Origin: Streptomyces sp. NBC_01439
Lineage (GTDB): Bacteria > Actinomycetota > Actinomycetes > Streptomycetales > Streptomycetaceae
Length of the DNA: 64,000 nucleotides
NCBI RefSeq assembly: GCF_036227605.1
Contig: NZ_CP109487.1
Location: 3,670,001-3,734,000 of the forward strand
Reading direction: 5' to 3'
Below, in pieces: positions 7,296 through 15,285 of this stretch; the stretch's first letter is position 1; each line of letters begins with the position of its first letter. Both the position numbers and the translations under genes were made by a program. The notes under the pieces were generated by a model, which searched no databases, was not told the origin of the DNA, and saw nothing but the letters and a program-made list of their open reading frames with translations.

Positions 7296-9482
7296 CTGAC
7301 TACGTTCCGAGACCTCGGGATCTTTCCCGAGACGGCCGAGGCCCTTGAGGCCGTCGGCATCGTGTCCCCCTTCCCGATCCAGGAGATGACCCTCCCCGTC
7401 GCCCTTTCCGGCACGGACGTCATCGGCCAGGCCAAGACCGGAACCGGCAAGACGCTCGGTTTTGGACTTCCGCTGCTGGAGCGGGTCGTCGTCCCGGCGG
7501 ACGTCGAGGCCGGCCGCGCCACCCCGGCGCAGCTGACCGACGCACCGCAGGCCCTCGTGGTGGTTCCGACCCGCGAGCTGTGCACCCAGGTCACCAACGA
7601 CCTCCTGACCGCGGGCAAGGTCCGCAACGTCCGCGTCCTCGCCATATACGGCGGTCGCGCGTACGAGCCCCAGGTCGAGGCGCTCAAGAAGGGCGTCGAC
7701 GTGATCGTCGGCACCCCGGGCCGCCTGCTCGACCTGGCCGGGCAGAAGAAGCTCGACCTCTCGCACGTCAAGGCCCTCGTCCTGGACGAGGCCGACGAAA
7801 TGCTCGACCTGGGCTTCCTGCCCGACGTCGAGAAGATCATGGCGTACCTGCCGGCGAAGCGTCAGACGATGCTGTTCTCGGCGACCATGCCCGGTGCGGT
7901 CATCGGCCTGGCCCGTCGGTACATGACGCAGCCGACCCACATCCGCGCCGTCTCCGAGGACGGCGAGGGCGCGACCGTCGCCAACATCACGCAGCACGTC
8001 TTCCGTGCGCACAACATGGACAAGCCGGAGCTCGTCTCGCGCATCCTGCAGGCCGAGGGCCGCGGCCTGGCCATGATCTTCTGCCGTACCAAGCGCACGG
8101 CGGCCGACATCGCCGAGCAGCTGGAGAAGCGCGGCTTCGCGTCCGGCGCCGTCCACGGCGACCTGGGCCAGGGTGCGCGCGAGCAGGCGCTGCGCGCGTT
8201 CCGCAACGGCAAGGTCGACGTGCTGGTGTGCACCGACGTCGCCGCGCGCGGCATCGATGTCGAGGGTGTGACCCACGTCATCAATTACCAGACGCCGGAG
8301 GACGAGAAGACCTTCCTGCACCGCGTGGGCCGCACCGGCCGCGCGGGCAACAAGGGCACCGCCGTCACCCTGGTCGACTGGGACGACATCCCGCGCTGGC
8401 AGCTGATCAACAAGGCGCTGGAGCTGGACTTCCACGACCCGGTGGAAACGTACTCCACGTCCCCGCACCTGTTCGAGCAGCTGAACATCCCGGCCGGCAC
8501 CAAGGGCATCCTGCCGCGCGCCGAGCGCACGCGGGCCGGCCTGAAGGCCGAGCAGCTGGAGGACCTGGGCGAGACCGGCGGCCGCGGTGGCCGTGGCGGC
8601 CGCTCCGGTCCGGCGGCCGCCGCCGTGGTGACCGAGGAGCGTCCGGCCCGTACCCGTACGCCGCGCCAGCGCCGCCGTACGCGGGGCGGTGCGGAGCTCG
8701 CCGAGGGCGCCGAGGCCACCGCAGCGGTGACCCCGACCCAGGCTCCCGAGGCCCCCGCGGCCCCGGCCGCCGACGAGCCGCGCCGTCCGCGCAGGCGCCG
8801 CACCCGTGTGGCCGCGGTACCGGCCCAGGCCCCCGTGGCCGCACCGGTCGCCGAGGCTCCGGCCGTCCAGGCTCCGGTCGCACCGGCCGCCCCGGTGACC
8901 CCGGTCGTCGAGGAGGCTCCGGCCCGGCCGAAGCGCGTCCCGACCCGCAAGGCCGTGGCCGCTCCGGTGACCCCGATCACCGAGGATCTTCCCGCCGCGG
9001 AGGCTCCGGCCCGGCCGAAGCGCGTCCGTACCCGCAAGGTCACCCCGACCGAGCCGGAGCCGGACTTCCAGATGCCGCCGCTGGTCGAGCCCGTCCGGGC
9101 CCGGCGCACCACCCGCAAGGCAGCCCCGGCCGCCGTGGTGACCCCGGTCGCCGAGGTTCCCGCCGAGGAGGCTCCGGCCAAGCCGAAGCGCACCCGCACC
9201 CGCAAGGTCGCGGAGGCCGCTCCGGTCGCCACCGAGGCCGCCGTGGCCGAGGAGGCCCCGGCCAAGCCGAAGCGCACCCGCACCCGCAAGGTCGCGGAGG
9301 CCGCTCCGGTCGCCACCGAGGCCGCCGTGGCCGAGGAAGCTCCGGCCAAGCCGAAGCGCACCCGCACCCGCAAGGTCGCGGAGGCCGCTCCGGTCGCCAC
9401 CGAGGCCGCCGTGGCCGAGGAAGCTCCGGCCAAGCCGAAGCGGACCCGCACCCGCAAGGTCGCGGCCGCGCCGGAGGCCTGA
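7296..9482 (+). CDS. DEAD-box ATP-dependent RNA helicase with repetitive basic tail
   Basis: Unwinds RNA duplexes in ribosome assembly or mRNA turnover. About 728 residues: Q motif PFPIQE, motif I AKTGTGKT, Ia PTRELC, Ib GTPGR, II DEAD, III SAT, V ARGID and VI HRVGRTGR. The C-terminal 300 residues are a disordered Ala/Pro/Lys/Arg tail with repeated KPKRTRTRKV units. The last part is an 84-bp, 28-residue tandem repeat. The first ATG/GTG/TTG in frame (GTG 7362) would cut off the helicase N-terminus TTFRDLGIFPE, whose Phe belongs to the Q-motif region. The only candidate upstream start after the in-frame stop at 7221 is CTG at 7296, so I start there. A hairpin terminator follows. Confidence 0.92.
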   Translation: MTTFRDLGIFPETAEALEAVGIVSPFPIQEMTLPVALSGTDVIGQAKTGTGKTLGFGLPLLERVVVPADVEAGRATPAQLTDAPQALVVVPTRELCTQVTNDLLTAGKVRNVRVLAIYGGRAYEPQVEALKKGVDVIVGTPGRLLDLAGQKKLDLSHVKALVLDEADEMLDLGFLPDVEKIMAYLPAKRQTMLFSATMPGAVIGLARRYMTQPTHIRAVSEDGEGATVANITQHVFRAHNMDKPELVSRILQAEGRGLAMIFCRTKRTAADIAEQLEKRGFASGAVHGDLGQGAREQALRAFRNGKVDVLVCTDVAARGIDVEGVTHVINYQTPEDEKTFLHRVGRTGRAGNKGTAVTLVDWDDIPRWQLINKALELDFHDPVETYSTSPHLFEQLNIPAGTKGILPRAERTRAGLKAEQLEDLGETGGRGGRGGRSGPAAAAVVTEERPARTRTPRQRRRTRGGAELAEGAEATAAVTPTQAPEAPAAPAADEPRRPRRRRTRVAAVPAQAPVAAPVAEAPAVQAPVAPAAPVTPVVEEAPARPKRVPTRKAVAAPVTPITEDLPAAEAPARPKRVRTRKVTPTEPEPDFQMPPLVEPVRARRTTRKAAPAAVVTPVAEVPAEEAPAKPKRTRTRKVAEAAPVATEAAVAEEAPAKPKRTRTRKVAEAAPVATEAAVAEEAPAKPKRTRTRKVAEAAPVATEAAVAEEAPAKPKRTRTRKVAAAPEA
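9171..9473 (+). repeat. 84-bp tandem coding repeats in the helicase tail
   Basis: Units begin at 9171, 9255, 9339 and 9423, exactly 84 bp apart. The last unit is truncated at the stop region. Units differ at only a few bases, mostly synonymous. Each encodes a 28-residue block combining a KPKRTRTRK basic cluster with an acidic/Ala stretch. Degenerate earlier units (around 8920 and 9005) show older duplications. Confidence 0.9.
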
Positions 9483-9500
9483 GCCTCGCGCAGTACCCCG

Positions 9501-9542
9501 CCGATGGCCCCGTTCCCCTTCCGAGGGGGCCGGGGCCATCGG
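9501..9542 (+). terminator. Terminator after the helicase gene
   Basis: 12-bp perfect stem CCGATGGCCCCG/CGGGGCCATCGG with an 18-base loop, 19 bases after the stop codon. Confidence 0.7.
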
Positions 9543-9589
9543 CTTGCCCGGGCCTGCCGGGAATCCGTACGGGCCGGTAACCTCGGGCC

Positions 9590-10447
9590 ATGAGCAAGCC
9601 GCCGCGCCTGACCCTGCCCGCCGCCGCCCGCGCGTACCCCCTCACCACCGACCGCGGCTCCTTCGCCGTGCACGAAGCCGGTGAGCCCGTGCACGGCACC
9701 GCCCTGCTGGTCCCCGGCTTCACGGGCAGCAAGGAGGACTTCATCGGCCTCCTGGAGCCGCTGGCGGCCGCCGGGTACCGGGTCGTCGCCGTGGACGGCC
9801 GCGGCCAGTACGAGACCCCGGGCCCGCGCGAGGAGGCCCCGTACGCCCAGGAGGAGCTGGCGCGGGACGTGCTCGCGCAGGTCCGCGCACTGGGCGCGGA
9901 CCGCGTGCACCTGGTCGGCCACTCGCTCGGCGGTCTGGTCTCCCGCGCCGCCGTGCTCCGCGACCCCTCGCCCTTCGCCTCCCTCACCCTGATGAGCAGC
10001 GGGCCGGCCGCGATCTCCGAGGAGCAGCAGGCCCGGACGAAGCTGCTGGTCGCCGCGTTGGAGGCGATGGGCGACGACATGCCCGGGATCTGGGCGGCGA
10101 TGCGGGCCCACGATCCCGAGGACGCGGCCGCGGACTCCCCCGAGCTCGCGCACTTCCTGCGCGAGCGGTGGCTGGCGACCGTCCCCGAGCAGCTGATCGT
10201 CACCGGCCGGACGCTGATCTCCGAGCCGGACCGGGTGGCGGAGCTGAGCCGCGTCGACCTCCCGAAGCTGGTTCTGTCCGGGGCCGTGGACCAGGCCTGG
10301 CCGGTGCCGCTGCTGGACGAGACGGCCCGGCGCCTGGCCGCGCGGCGGGTGGTCGTGCCCGGGACGGACCACTCCCCGAACGCCGAGGACCCGGCCACGA
10401 CGGCGCGCGAGCTGGCCGCGTTCTGGGACTCCTGCGCCGGCGCGTAG
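9590..10447 (+). CDS. Alpha/beta hydrolase
   Basis: 285 residues. The oxyanion region is LLVPGFTGSKEDF, the nucleophile elbow VGHSLGGL (Ser near residue 113), the acid in VLSGAVDQAWPV, and the His in PGTDHSPNAED near the C-terminus. No signal peptide. Substrate unknown. No ribosome site precedes the ATG; TAACCT lies six bases upstream of it, so translation is probably from a leaderless mRNA. It follows the helicase terminator, so it is probably an independent unit. Confidence 0.88.
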   Translation: MSKPPRLTLPAAARAYPLTTDRGSFAVHEAGEPVHGTALLVPGFTGSKEDFIGLLEPLAAAGYRVVAVDGRGQYETPGPREEAPYAQEELARDVLAQVRALGADRVHLVGHSLGGLVSRAAVLRDPSPFASLTLMSSGPAAISEEQQARTKLLVAALEAMGDDMPGIWAAMRAHDPEDAAADSPELAHFLRERWLATVPEQLIVTGRTLISEPDRVAELSRVDLPKLVLSGAVDQAWPVPLLDETARRLAARRVVVPGTDHSPNAEDPATTARELAAFWDSCAGA

Positions 10448-10492
10448 TTAGCTAGTGAAAAAATTTCCTTAGCGTAGGGAATGATTGCGGCC

Positions 10493-10498
10493 TACACT
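10493..10498 (+). promoter_or_regulatory. Candidate -10 of the 50-residue protein gene
   Basis: TACACT in an unusually AT-rich gap (10441-10500), with a weak TTAGCG 18 bp upstream at 10469-10474. It would give a leader of about 40 bases before the GTG at 10544. Confidence 0.35.
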
Positions 10499-10543
10499 TC
10501 GTTGGACCAGTGCAAGGAGAAACACTGACGAAGGGAGAAGCCC

Positions 10544-10696
10544 GTGCGCTTCGAGATTCTGCGCCTGGACGACGTCGACGGATCCGCCGTGGACCGCACC
10601 GTCGTCGACGCGGCCTCCGTCAACCGGATCGTGCAGCAGGCCGCAGCCGTCGGCCAGCGCATCCTGATCCGACCGGCCGAGAGTGCGTCCTGCTGA
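10544..10696 (+). CDS. Small conserved actinobacterial protein, 50 residues
   Basis: Starts at GTG 10544 with AGGGAGAAG upstream, and reads MRFEILRLDDVDG at the start and RIVQQAAAVGQRILIRPAE near the end. Codon third positions are almost all G or C, unlike a random frame. The predicted fold is a strand, a helix and a basic strand. I have seen similar short proteins in Streptomyces annotations but know no function. A strong hairpin directly follows. Confidence 0.7.
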   Translation: MRFEILRLDDVDGSAVDRTVVDAASVNRIVQQAAAVGQRILIRPAESASC

Positions 10697-10717
10697 CGCA
10701 TCGCATGAAGAACGTTC

Positions 10718-10749
10718 ACGCCCCCGCACCGGTCCCGGTGCGGGGGCGT
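10718..10749. terminator. Bidirectional terminator
   Basis: 14-bp perfect stem ACGCCCCCGCACCG/CGGTGCGGGGGCGT with a short GTCC-type loop, followed by TCGCTT. It lies between the 50-residue protein gene and the convergent marC gene. Confidence 0.8.
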
Positions 10750-10798
10750 TCGCTTGAGCGGCCGCGTGCGGCAGCTACGGGGCGGGGCGGGCGGGACC

Positions 10799-11404
10799 TC
10801 AGGCCCCACTGACCACCTGGAGCACGCCGTTGATGATCTGCTGGACGGCGATCGCCGAGAGCATCATGCCGGCGAGTCGGGTGACGAGGACGACGCCGCC
10901 GTCCTTGATGACCCGGATGATCACCAGCGAGTAGCGCATGGTGATCCACAGCACGACGTGCATGGCCACGATCGCGGCCCAGACCGAGACCTGTCCGGCG
11001 GCGCCGTCGACCTTCTGGACGGCCAGGATCACGGACACGATCGCGCCGGGCCCGGCCAGCAGCGGCATGCCCAGCGGGACCAGGGCCACGTTCACGTCCT
11101 TGGTCTGCTTGGGCTCGTCGTTCTTGCCGGTGAGCAGGTCCAGCGCGATGAGCAGGAGCAGCAGACCACCGGCGATCATCAGCGCCGGAACGGAGACGTG
11201 CAGGTAGTCCAGGATCTGCTGGCCGCAGATGCCGAAGACCGCGATGACACCGAAGGCCACGCATACGGCCTGCCAGGCCATGCGGCGCTGCACCTTGACG
11301 GGGCGGCCGGAGGTGAGGGCCAGGAAGATCGGCGTGATCCCCGGAGGGTCCATGATCACAAAAAGGGTGAGAAAAAGGGATCCGAAGACGGCGAAATCAA
11401 ACAC
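10799..11404 (-). CDS. MarC family integral membrane protein
   Basis: 201 residues with six hydrophobic segments and the MarC opening SLFLTLFVIMDPPGITPIFLAL, where the conserved DPPG/TP turn lies in the first membrane hairpin. The same type of turn recurs in the second half (LLAGPGAIVSVILAV), as in this internally duplicated family. Despite the old name, MarC proteins are not established antibiotic exporters, and their transport role is uncertain. GTG start with AAGGCATCACT upstream. It lies 75 bases downstream of the PHP gene in the same direction, possibly cotranscribed. Confidence 0.9.
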   Translation of the reverse strand: MFDFAVFGSLFLTLFVIMDPPGITPIFLALTSGRPVKVQRRMAWQAVCVAFGVIAVFGICGQQILDYLHVSVPALMIAGGLLLLLIALDLLTGKNDEPKQTKDVNVALVPLGMPLLAGPGAIVSVILAVQKVDGAAGQVSVWAAIVAMHVVLWITMRYSLVIIRVIKDGGVVLVTRLAGMMLSAIAVQQIINGVLQVVSGA

Positions 11405-11479
11405 AGTGATGCCTTGCAGAAGAGAGGGGTGTCGCGAAGAAGAAGTGTGGGACGGGTGGAGCGGGCCGGATCCGGCCGG

Positions 11480-12343
11480 TCAGCGCTCGCGTCCGCCGGC
11501 GCCCGGCACCGGGAAGGCCCCCGTCGCACGGCGCGTGATCTCGCCGTAGATCTCGGGGTCGGTCGTGTACTCCCCGAGGCGACAGGTCTTGCGGCTGCCG
11601 TGGTAGTCGCTGGAGCCCGTGGTCAGCAGGCCGAGGTCGCCCGCCAGGCCGCGCAGCCGCGCGCGGGTGTCGGCGTCGTGGTCCATGTGGTCCACCTCGA
11701 TGCCGTCCAGGCCCGCGCTCGCCAGCTCGGCCATCGCGGACTCCGAGAGGCACCGGCCGCGCTTGACGGCGGCGGGGTGCGCGAGGACGGTGACCCCGCC
11801 GGCCGCCTTGACCAGGCGCACGGCCTCGAACGGATCGAGCTCGTGCTTCTCGGCGTACGCGCGGCCGCCGTCGGCGAGCCACTCGGGCGTGAAGGCGTCC
11901 GAGACGGTGGGGACGACGCCCAGCTCGACGAGGGCGGTGGCGATGTGCGGCCGCCCGACCGAGCCGTCACCGGCGATCCTGGCCACCTGCTCCCAAGTGA
12001 CGTCGACGCCGAGGTCCTGGAGCTTGCCGATCATGGTGCGGGCGCGCGGGGTGCGGTCGTCGCGGACGAGCTCCCGCTCCCGGGCCAGCTCGGGTTCCTC
12101 GGGGTCGAAGAGGTACGCGAGCATGTGCACGCCGACCCCGTCGAGCCGGCAGGACAGCTCGGCCCCGGTCACCAGCGTCAGTCCGGCGGGCAGGGCCGCG
12201 AGGGCCTCGCCGTATCCGCGCACGGTGTCGTGGTCGGTCAGCGCCACCACGTCCAGCCCTGCGCCGGCCGCATTGCGCACCAGCTCGGCGGGAGTGTCCG
12301 TACCGTCGGAGGCCGTGGAGTGGGCGTGCAGGTCGATGCGCAC
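11480..12343 (-). CDS. PHP-domain phosphoesterase
   Basis: 287 residues. PHP metal motifs: DLHAHSTASDGT at the N-terminus, ALTDHDTVRG, the later TLVTGAELS, VLAHPAAVKRG, and TTGSSDYHGS near the C-terminus. These fit a trinuclear-metal hydrolase of the RNase AM/nucleoside-3',5'-bisphosphatase type (YciV/TrpH-like). Cytosolic. RNA or nucleotide 5'-end processing is the likely role, by family. It is upstream of marC; the DUF6758 gene is 69 bases further upstream. Confidence 0.88.
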   Translation of the reverse strand: MRIDLHAHSTASDGTDTPAELVRNAAGAGLDVVALTDHDTVRGYGEALAALPAGLTLVTGAELSCRLDGVGVHMLAYLFDPEEPELARERELVRDDRTPRARTMIGKLQDLGVDVTWEQVARIAGDGSVGRPHIATALVELGVVPTVSDAFTPEWLADGGRAYAEKHELDPFEAVRLVKAAGGVTVLAHPAAVKRGRCLSESAMAELASAGLDGIEVDHMDHDADTRARLRGLAGDLGLLTTGSSDYHGSRKTCRLGEYTTDPEIYGEITRRATGAFPVPGAGGRER

Positions 12344-12412
12344 AGCCTGACTCCATGGGTCGTACGTACGGGGGACACCCCAGGATAACCGGGCCGCTGA
12401 CCCCCCTCGGCC

Positions 12413-13057
12413 TCAGGCAGGGCCCAGGATGCGGGGGCTCAGGGCCCCGCACGGAACGAGCTCGACCTCGGCTCCCGCGTCGCGCAGGTCGGTGAGGACG
12501 AGCTCGTCGTACATCAGCAGGCCGGACTGCTCCGGCCAGACGATCGCCCAGAGCCACAGGCCGCGCGCCTCGCCGGCGAAGACCGCCCGGTCGTCGGGGC
12601 CGCCGCCCACGTGCCACAGCGGTGTCGGGCGGCCGGCCGCGACCACCTTGGCGTGGGGCGGCGCCGATACGTTGATGGCCGACCCGGGGTCGACGCCGTC
12701 GATGCCCGCGTACCGCGCACCGAGGCCCACGCCCAGCTCCTCCGCGATCAGCAAGAGCTCACCGATCCCGCCCAGTGGGCCGGGGCCGGAACAGGCCACC
12801 GCCGTCGCCCGGCCACCGCCCCGGTCGTCACCGGCGGACGCCACCCCGGTGAACAGCCACCCCACCGGCAGCGGCCACGGCATCCACACCGGCACCCGCG
12901 CCCGGTGCACCACCACGCTCAGGCCTTCGACGCTCGGCGGGATGACGGGTTGCAGGGGGTGGACGGCGCCGTGCACCGTGCACTGCCAGGAGTCGGAGAA
13001 GAGTCCGGGCGCCCTGACCCGGCCACCGCACTTCGGGCAACTTGGTTCACCCCTCAT
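12413..13057 (-). CDS. DUF6758 family protein with N-terminal zinc-ribbon cysteines
   Basis: 214 residues. The N-terminus has CPKCGGRVRAPG and a Cys/His in WQCTVHGAVHP, a plausible short zinc-binding knuckle. The rest is a soluble alpha/beta domain rich in Trp and Pro. I recognise the arrangement as the Streptomyces family now called DUF6758; function unknown. It lies in tandem with the SUFU-domain gene upstream (60-bp gap) and PHP and marC downstream. Confidence 0.75.
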   Translation of the reverse strand: MRGEPSCPKCGGRVRAPGLFSDSWQCTVHGAVHPLQPVIPPSVEGLSVVVHRARVPVWMPWPLPVGWLFTGVASAGDDRGGGRATAVACSGPGPLGGIGELLLIAEELGVGLGARYAGIDGVDPGSAINVSAPPHAKVVAAGRPTPLWHVGGGPDDRAVFAGEARGLWLWAIVWPEQSGLLMYDELVLTDLRDAGAEVELVPCGALSPRILGPA

Positions 13058-13117
13058 AAGAAGCCACGCTCCTCCCCGCCCGGCCCCCAGTCAAGGCACG
13101 CTCACCCGTCCGGGCCC

Positions 13118-13702
13118 TCAGTCGAGTGCGACGGCGCTACGCAAAGGGTCCCGCAGGTCCGTCCCGCGCGCGAGCCAGCGTTCCTGGAGGGCGGGCGCTC
13201 CGTGCACGCGCTTCCAGGCGGCCTCGTTCGCCGTCATCGGCAGCAAGGGGAGGAAGTGGACCGGGTCCATGGGCTCGTCGAGCTCCAGGTCCTCGACCAG
13301 ACCGCCCGGTTCCGCCACGAGGACGGAACTGAAGGGGGCCCCGTCCCACAGCGGTTCGCCCACGTCGAGCGAGGCCCCCGGCGCCACGATCAGCCCCTCG
13401 ACCTGGGGGGACGCGGCCAGCACCGCGAGCGGTCGCAGGAGTTTGTCGGTGGCCGCAAGGCCCGCCCGTACGGTCAGTACGAGCTCGGCGCGCGGGCCCC
13501 GTACGGGGTCGGCGACCACGGCGGTCGGATCGGTCATCGGGTGCGCGGACATCCCGAGGGTCGCGTACCGCACGAGGTCGCCCTCGGTGAAACGGAGTAC
13601 CTCGATGCGGTCGGTGCCCAGGAAGGTGACGGCGGCGCGTGCGTCGGGTTCACCGAGCGCCGTGCGCAGCCGGGCCTCCACGAGAGCCAGAATTTCTGCC
13701 AT
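13118..13702 (-). CDS. Suppressor-of-fused (SUFU) domain protein
   Basis: 194 residues with the bacterial SUFU-domain pattern: VRYATLGMSAHP, ELVLTVRAG, LRPLAVLAASP, a LWDGAPFSSVLV strand and the closing FLPLLPMTANEAAW. Bacterial SUFU proteins are often immunity proteins or of unknown role. Here there is no toxin next door; the neighbours are DUF6758 and PHP genes, so it is probably a housekeeping member. Confidence 0.82.
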   Translation of the reverse strand: MAEILALVEARLRTALGEPDARAAVTFLGTDRIEVLRFTEGDLVRYATLGMSAHPMTDPTAVVADPVRGPRAELVLTVRAGLAATDKLLRPLAVLAASPQVEGLIVAPGASLDVGEPLWDGAPFSSVLVAEPGGLVEDLELDEPMDPVHFLPLLPMTANEAAWKRVHGAPALQERWLARGTDLRDPLRSAVALD

Positions 13703-14096
13703 GAAGCGAGCATAGAACTCGTATCAGGCGGGTAAAGGGCGGGTCTTGACCATCCGTCGGCTGATAGTGTTGACAGCTGTTCGGGGCCGCACGCAGAAGC
13801 GGTGTTTCAGCGCCCCGGCAACAGGACGTCCCTCACGGGGGACCGGCCGGAGGAGGTGGGGCTGCGGTGGACCGAAGTCGATCGTGCAGTACCAATCGCT
13901 CTTCCACTTCTGTGACGGGCGCATCTCGCCCCCTTTGATCTGCTCGATCCGTCTGATCCGCTGATCAGTAGAAGAGCGACGGCAGAACGTTTGTCCTCCC
14001 GTCCTGTTCCCTCCCCTGCCCGGGCCTGCCCGCCCGCCTGCGGAGGAGGGCCTCCCACCCGTACGGTCCGCAGCCGTGCGCGAGAAGGAGCCTGCC
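13703..14096. other. Gap between the SUFU gene and corA
   Basis: 394 bases. The only coding candidate is a 66-codon minus-strand ORF (13724-13924). A TTGACA occurs on the + strand at 13769 but lacks a convincing -10. I see no match to an M-box-like magnesium riboswitch, although the region is the leader of corA and holds a short G/C-rich inverted segment. Confidence 0.4.
13724..13924 (-). CDS. Possible 66-residue hypothetical protein
   Basis: ATG at 13924 preceded by AAAGGGGGCGAG, a strong ribosome site. The frame opens MRPSQKWKSDWYCTIDFG and ends VKTRPLPA. About three quarters of codons end in G or C, less than in clear genes here. It contains one TTA leucine codon close to the stop, so a real gene would depend on the bldA tRNA. 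No family recognised; it could be noise. Confidence 0.3.
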   Translation of the reverse strand: MRPSQKWKSDWYCTIDFGPPQPHLLRPVPREGRPVAGALKHRFCVRPRTAVNTISRRMVKTRPLPA

Positions 14097-15212
14097 ATGT
14101 CGATGCTGCCCTACCTGCGTGCGGCCGTTCGCCCGGCCCTGCGCAGGGCCACCCCCGTACAGCCCGGCTACGACACCACCCGCGACCCGTCGGCGAGCAG
14201 CGCGGTGGTGGACTGCGCCGTGTACCGCGACGGGAGGCGGATGCTGGGTCCGGCGTGTCTGACGCCCCGTGAGGCGATGCGCCGGGTCCGCGAGGACGGC
14301 GGGTTCGCCTGGATCGGCCTGCACGAGCCGACGGAGGCCGAGTTCGCGGGGATCGCCGCGACCTTCGGGCTGCACCCGCTGGCCGTGGAGGACGCCGTGC
14401 ACGCGCACCAGCGGCCGAAGCTGGAGCGCTACGACGACACCCTTTTCACCGTCTTCAAGACGATCCACTACATCGACCACGCCGAACTGACCGCCACCAG
14501 CGAGGTGGTGGAGACCGGCGAGGTGATGTGCTTCACCGGCCCCGACTTCGTCATCACCGTCCGGCACGGCGGGCAGGGCTCCCTCAAGGGGCTGCGCCAC
14601 CGCCTCCAGGACGACCCGGACCTGCTCGCCAAGGGCCCCTCGTCGGTCCTGCACTCCATCGCCGACCACGTGGTCGACGGCTACATCGCGGTCGCGGCGG
14701 CGGTGCAGGACGACATCGACGAGGTGGAGAGCGAGGTCTTCGCCGCCCCCGCCAAGGGCAGTGCGCGCGGCGGCGACGCGGGCCGCATCTACCAGCTCAA
14801 GCGCGAGGTGCTGGAGTTCAAGCGGGCGGTCTCGCCGCTGCTGCGTCCGATGGAGCTGCTGAGCGAGCGGCCGATGCGGCTGGTGGACCCGGACATCCAG
14901 AAGTACTTCCGCGACGTCGCCGACCACCTGGCGCGGGTGCACGAGCAGGTGGTGGGCTTCGACGAGCTGCTGAACTCGATCCTGCAGGCCAATCTCGCGC
15001 AGGCGACGGTCGCCCAGAACGAGGACATGCGCAAGATCACCTCCTGGGCGGCGATCATCGCCGTGCCGACGATGATCTGCGGCGTGTACGGGATGAACTT
15101 CGATCACATGCCGGAACTCCATTGGCGGTACGGCTATCCGATGGTGATGGTCGCGATCGTCGCCTCCTGCTTCACCATCCACCGCGCGCTGCGCCGCAAC
15201 GGCTGGCTCTGA
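14097..15212 (+). CDS. corA: CorA family magnesium/cobalt transporter
   Basis: About 371 residues. A large cytoplasmic N-terminal domain (FAWIGLHEPTEAEF, EDAVHAHQRPKLERY) is followed by the long stalk helix and two C-terminal membrane helices. The first ends in the signature YGMNF, in the segment AAIIAVPTMICGVYGMNF. It forms pentameric Mg2+ channels in the inner membrane. ATG 14097 is chosen because AAGGAG sits seven bases upstream; GTG 14076 lacks a site. An MgtE-like gene lies 1.7 kb downstream. Confidence 0.93.
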   Translation: MSMLPYLRAAVRPALRRATPVQPGYDTTRDPSASSAVVDCAVYRDGRRMLGPACLTPREAMRRVREDGGFAWIGLHEPTEAEFAGIAATFGLHPLAVEDAVHAHQRPKLERYDDTLFTVFKTIHYIDHAELTATSEVVETGEVMCFTGPDFVITVRHGGQGSLKGLRHRLQDDPDLLAKGPSSVLHSIADHVVDGYIAVAAAVQDDIDEVESEVFAAPAKGSARGGDAGRIYQLKREVLEFKRAVSPLLRPMELLSERPMRLVDPDIQKYFRDVADHLARVHEQVVGFDELLNSILQANLAQATVAQNEDMRKITSWAAIIAVPTMICGVYGMNFDHMPELHWRYGYPMVMVAIVASCFTIHRALRRNGWL

Positions 15213-15285
15213 ACCGGGCCGGCCCCGGGTCCCGCGGGCCGGGACGCCCGCTCGCGAGCGGGGGCCGACCACCTACTCTGTCGGC

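Noticed and set aside
9171..9473. CRISPR array
   Set aside because: The 84-bp units are contiguous, have no unique spacers and stay in frame as protein repeats.
7137..9539. 800-codon minus-strand frame opposite the helicase
   Set aside because: The translation is repetitive Gly/Leu/Arg shadow of the 84-bp tandem repeats and helicase motifs. The plus strand has the full DEAD-box motif set.
13703..14096. Magnesium riboswitch (M-box) upstream of corA
   Set aside because: I found no recognisable M-box core, and the only structure is a weak GC-rich repeat.
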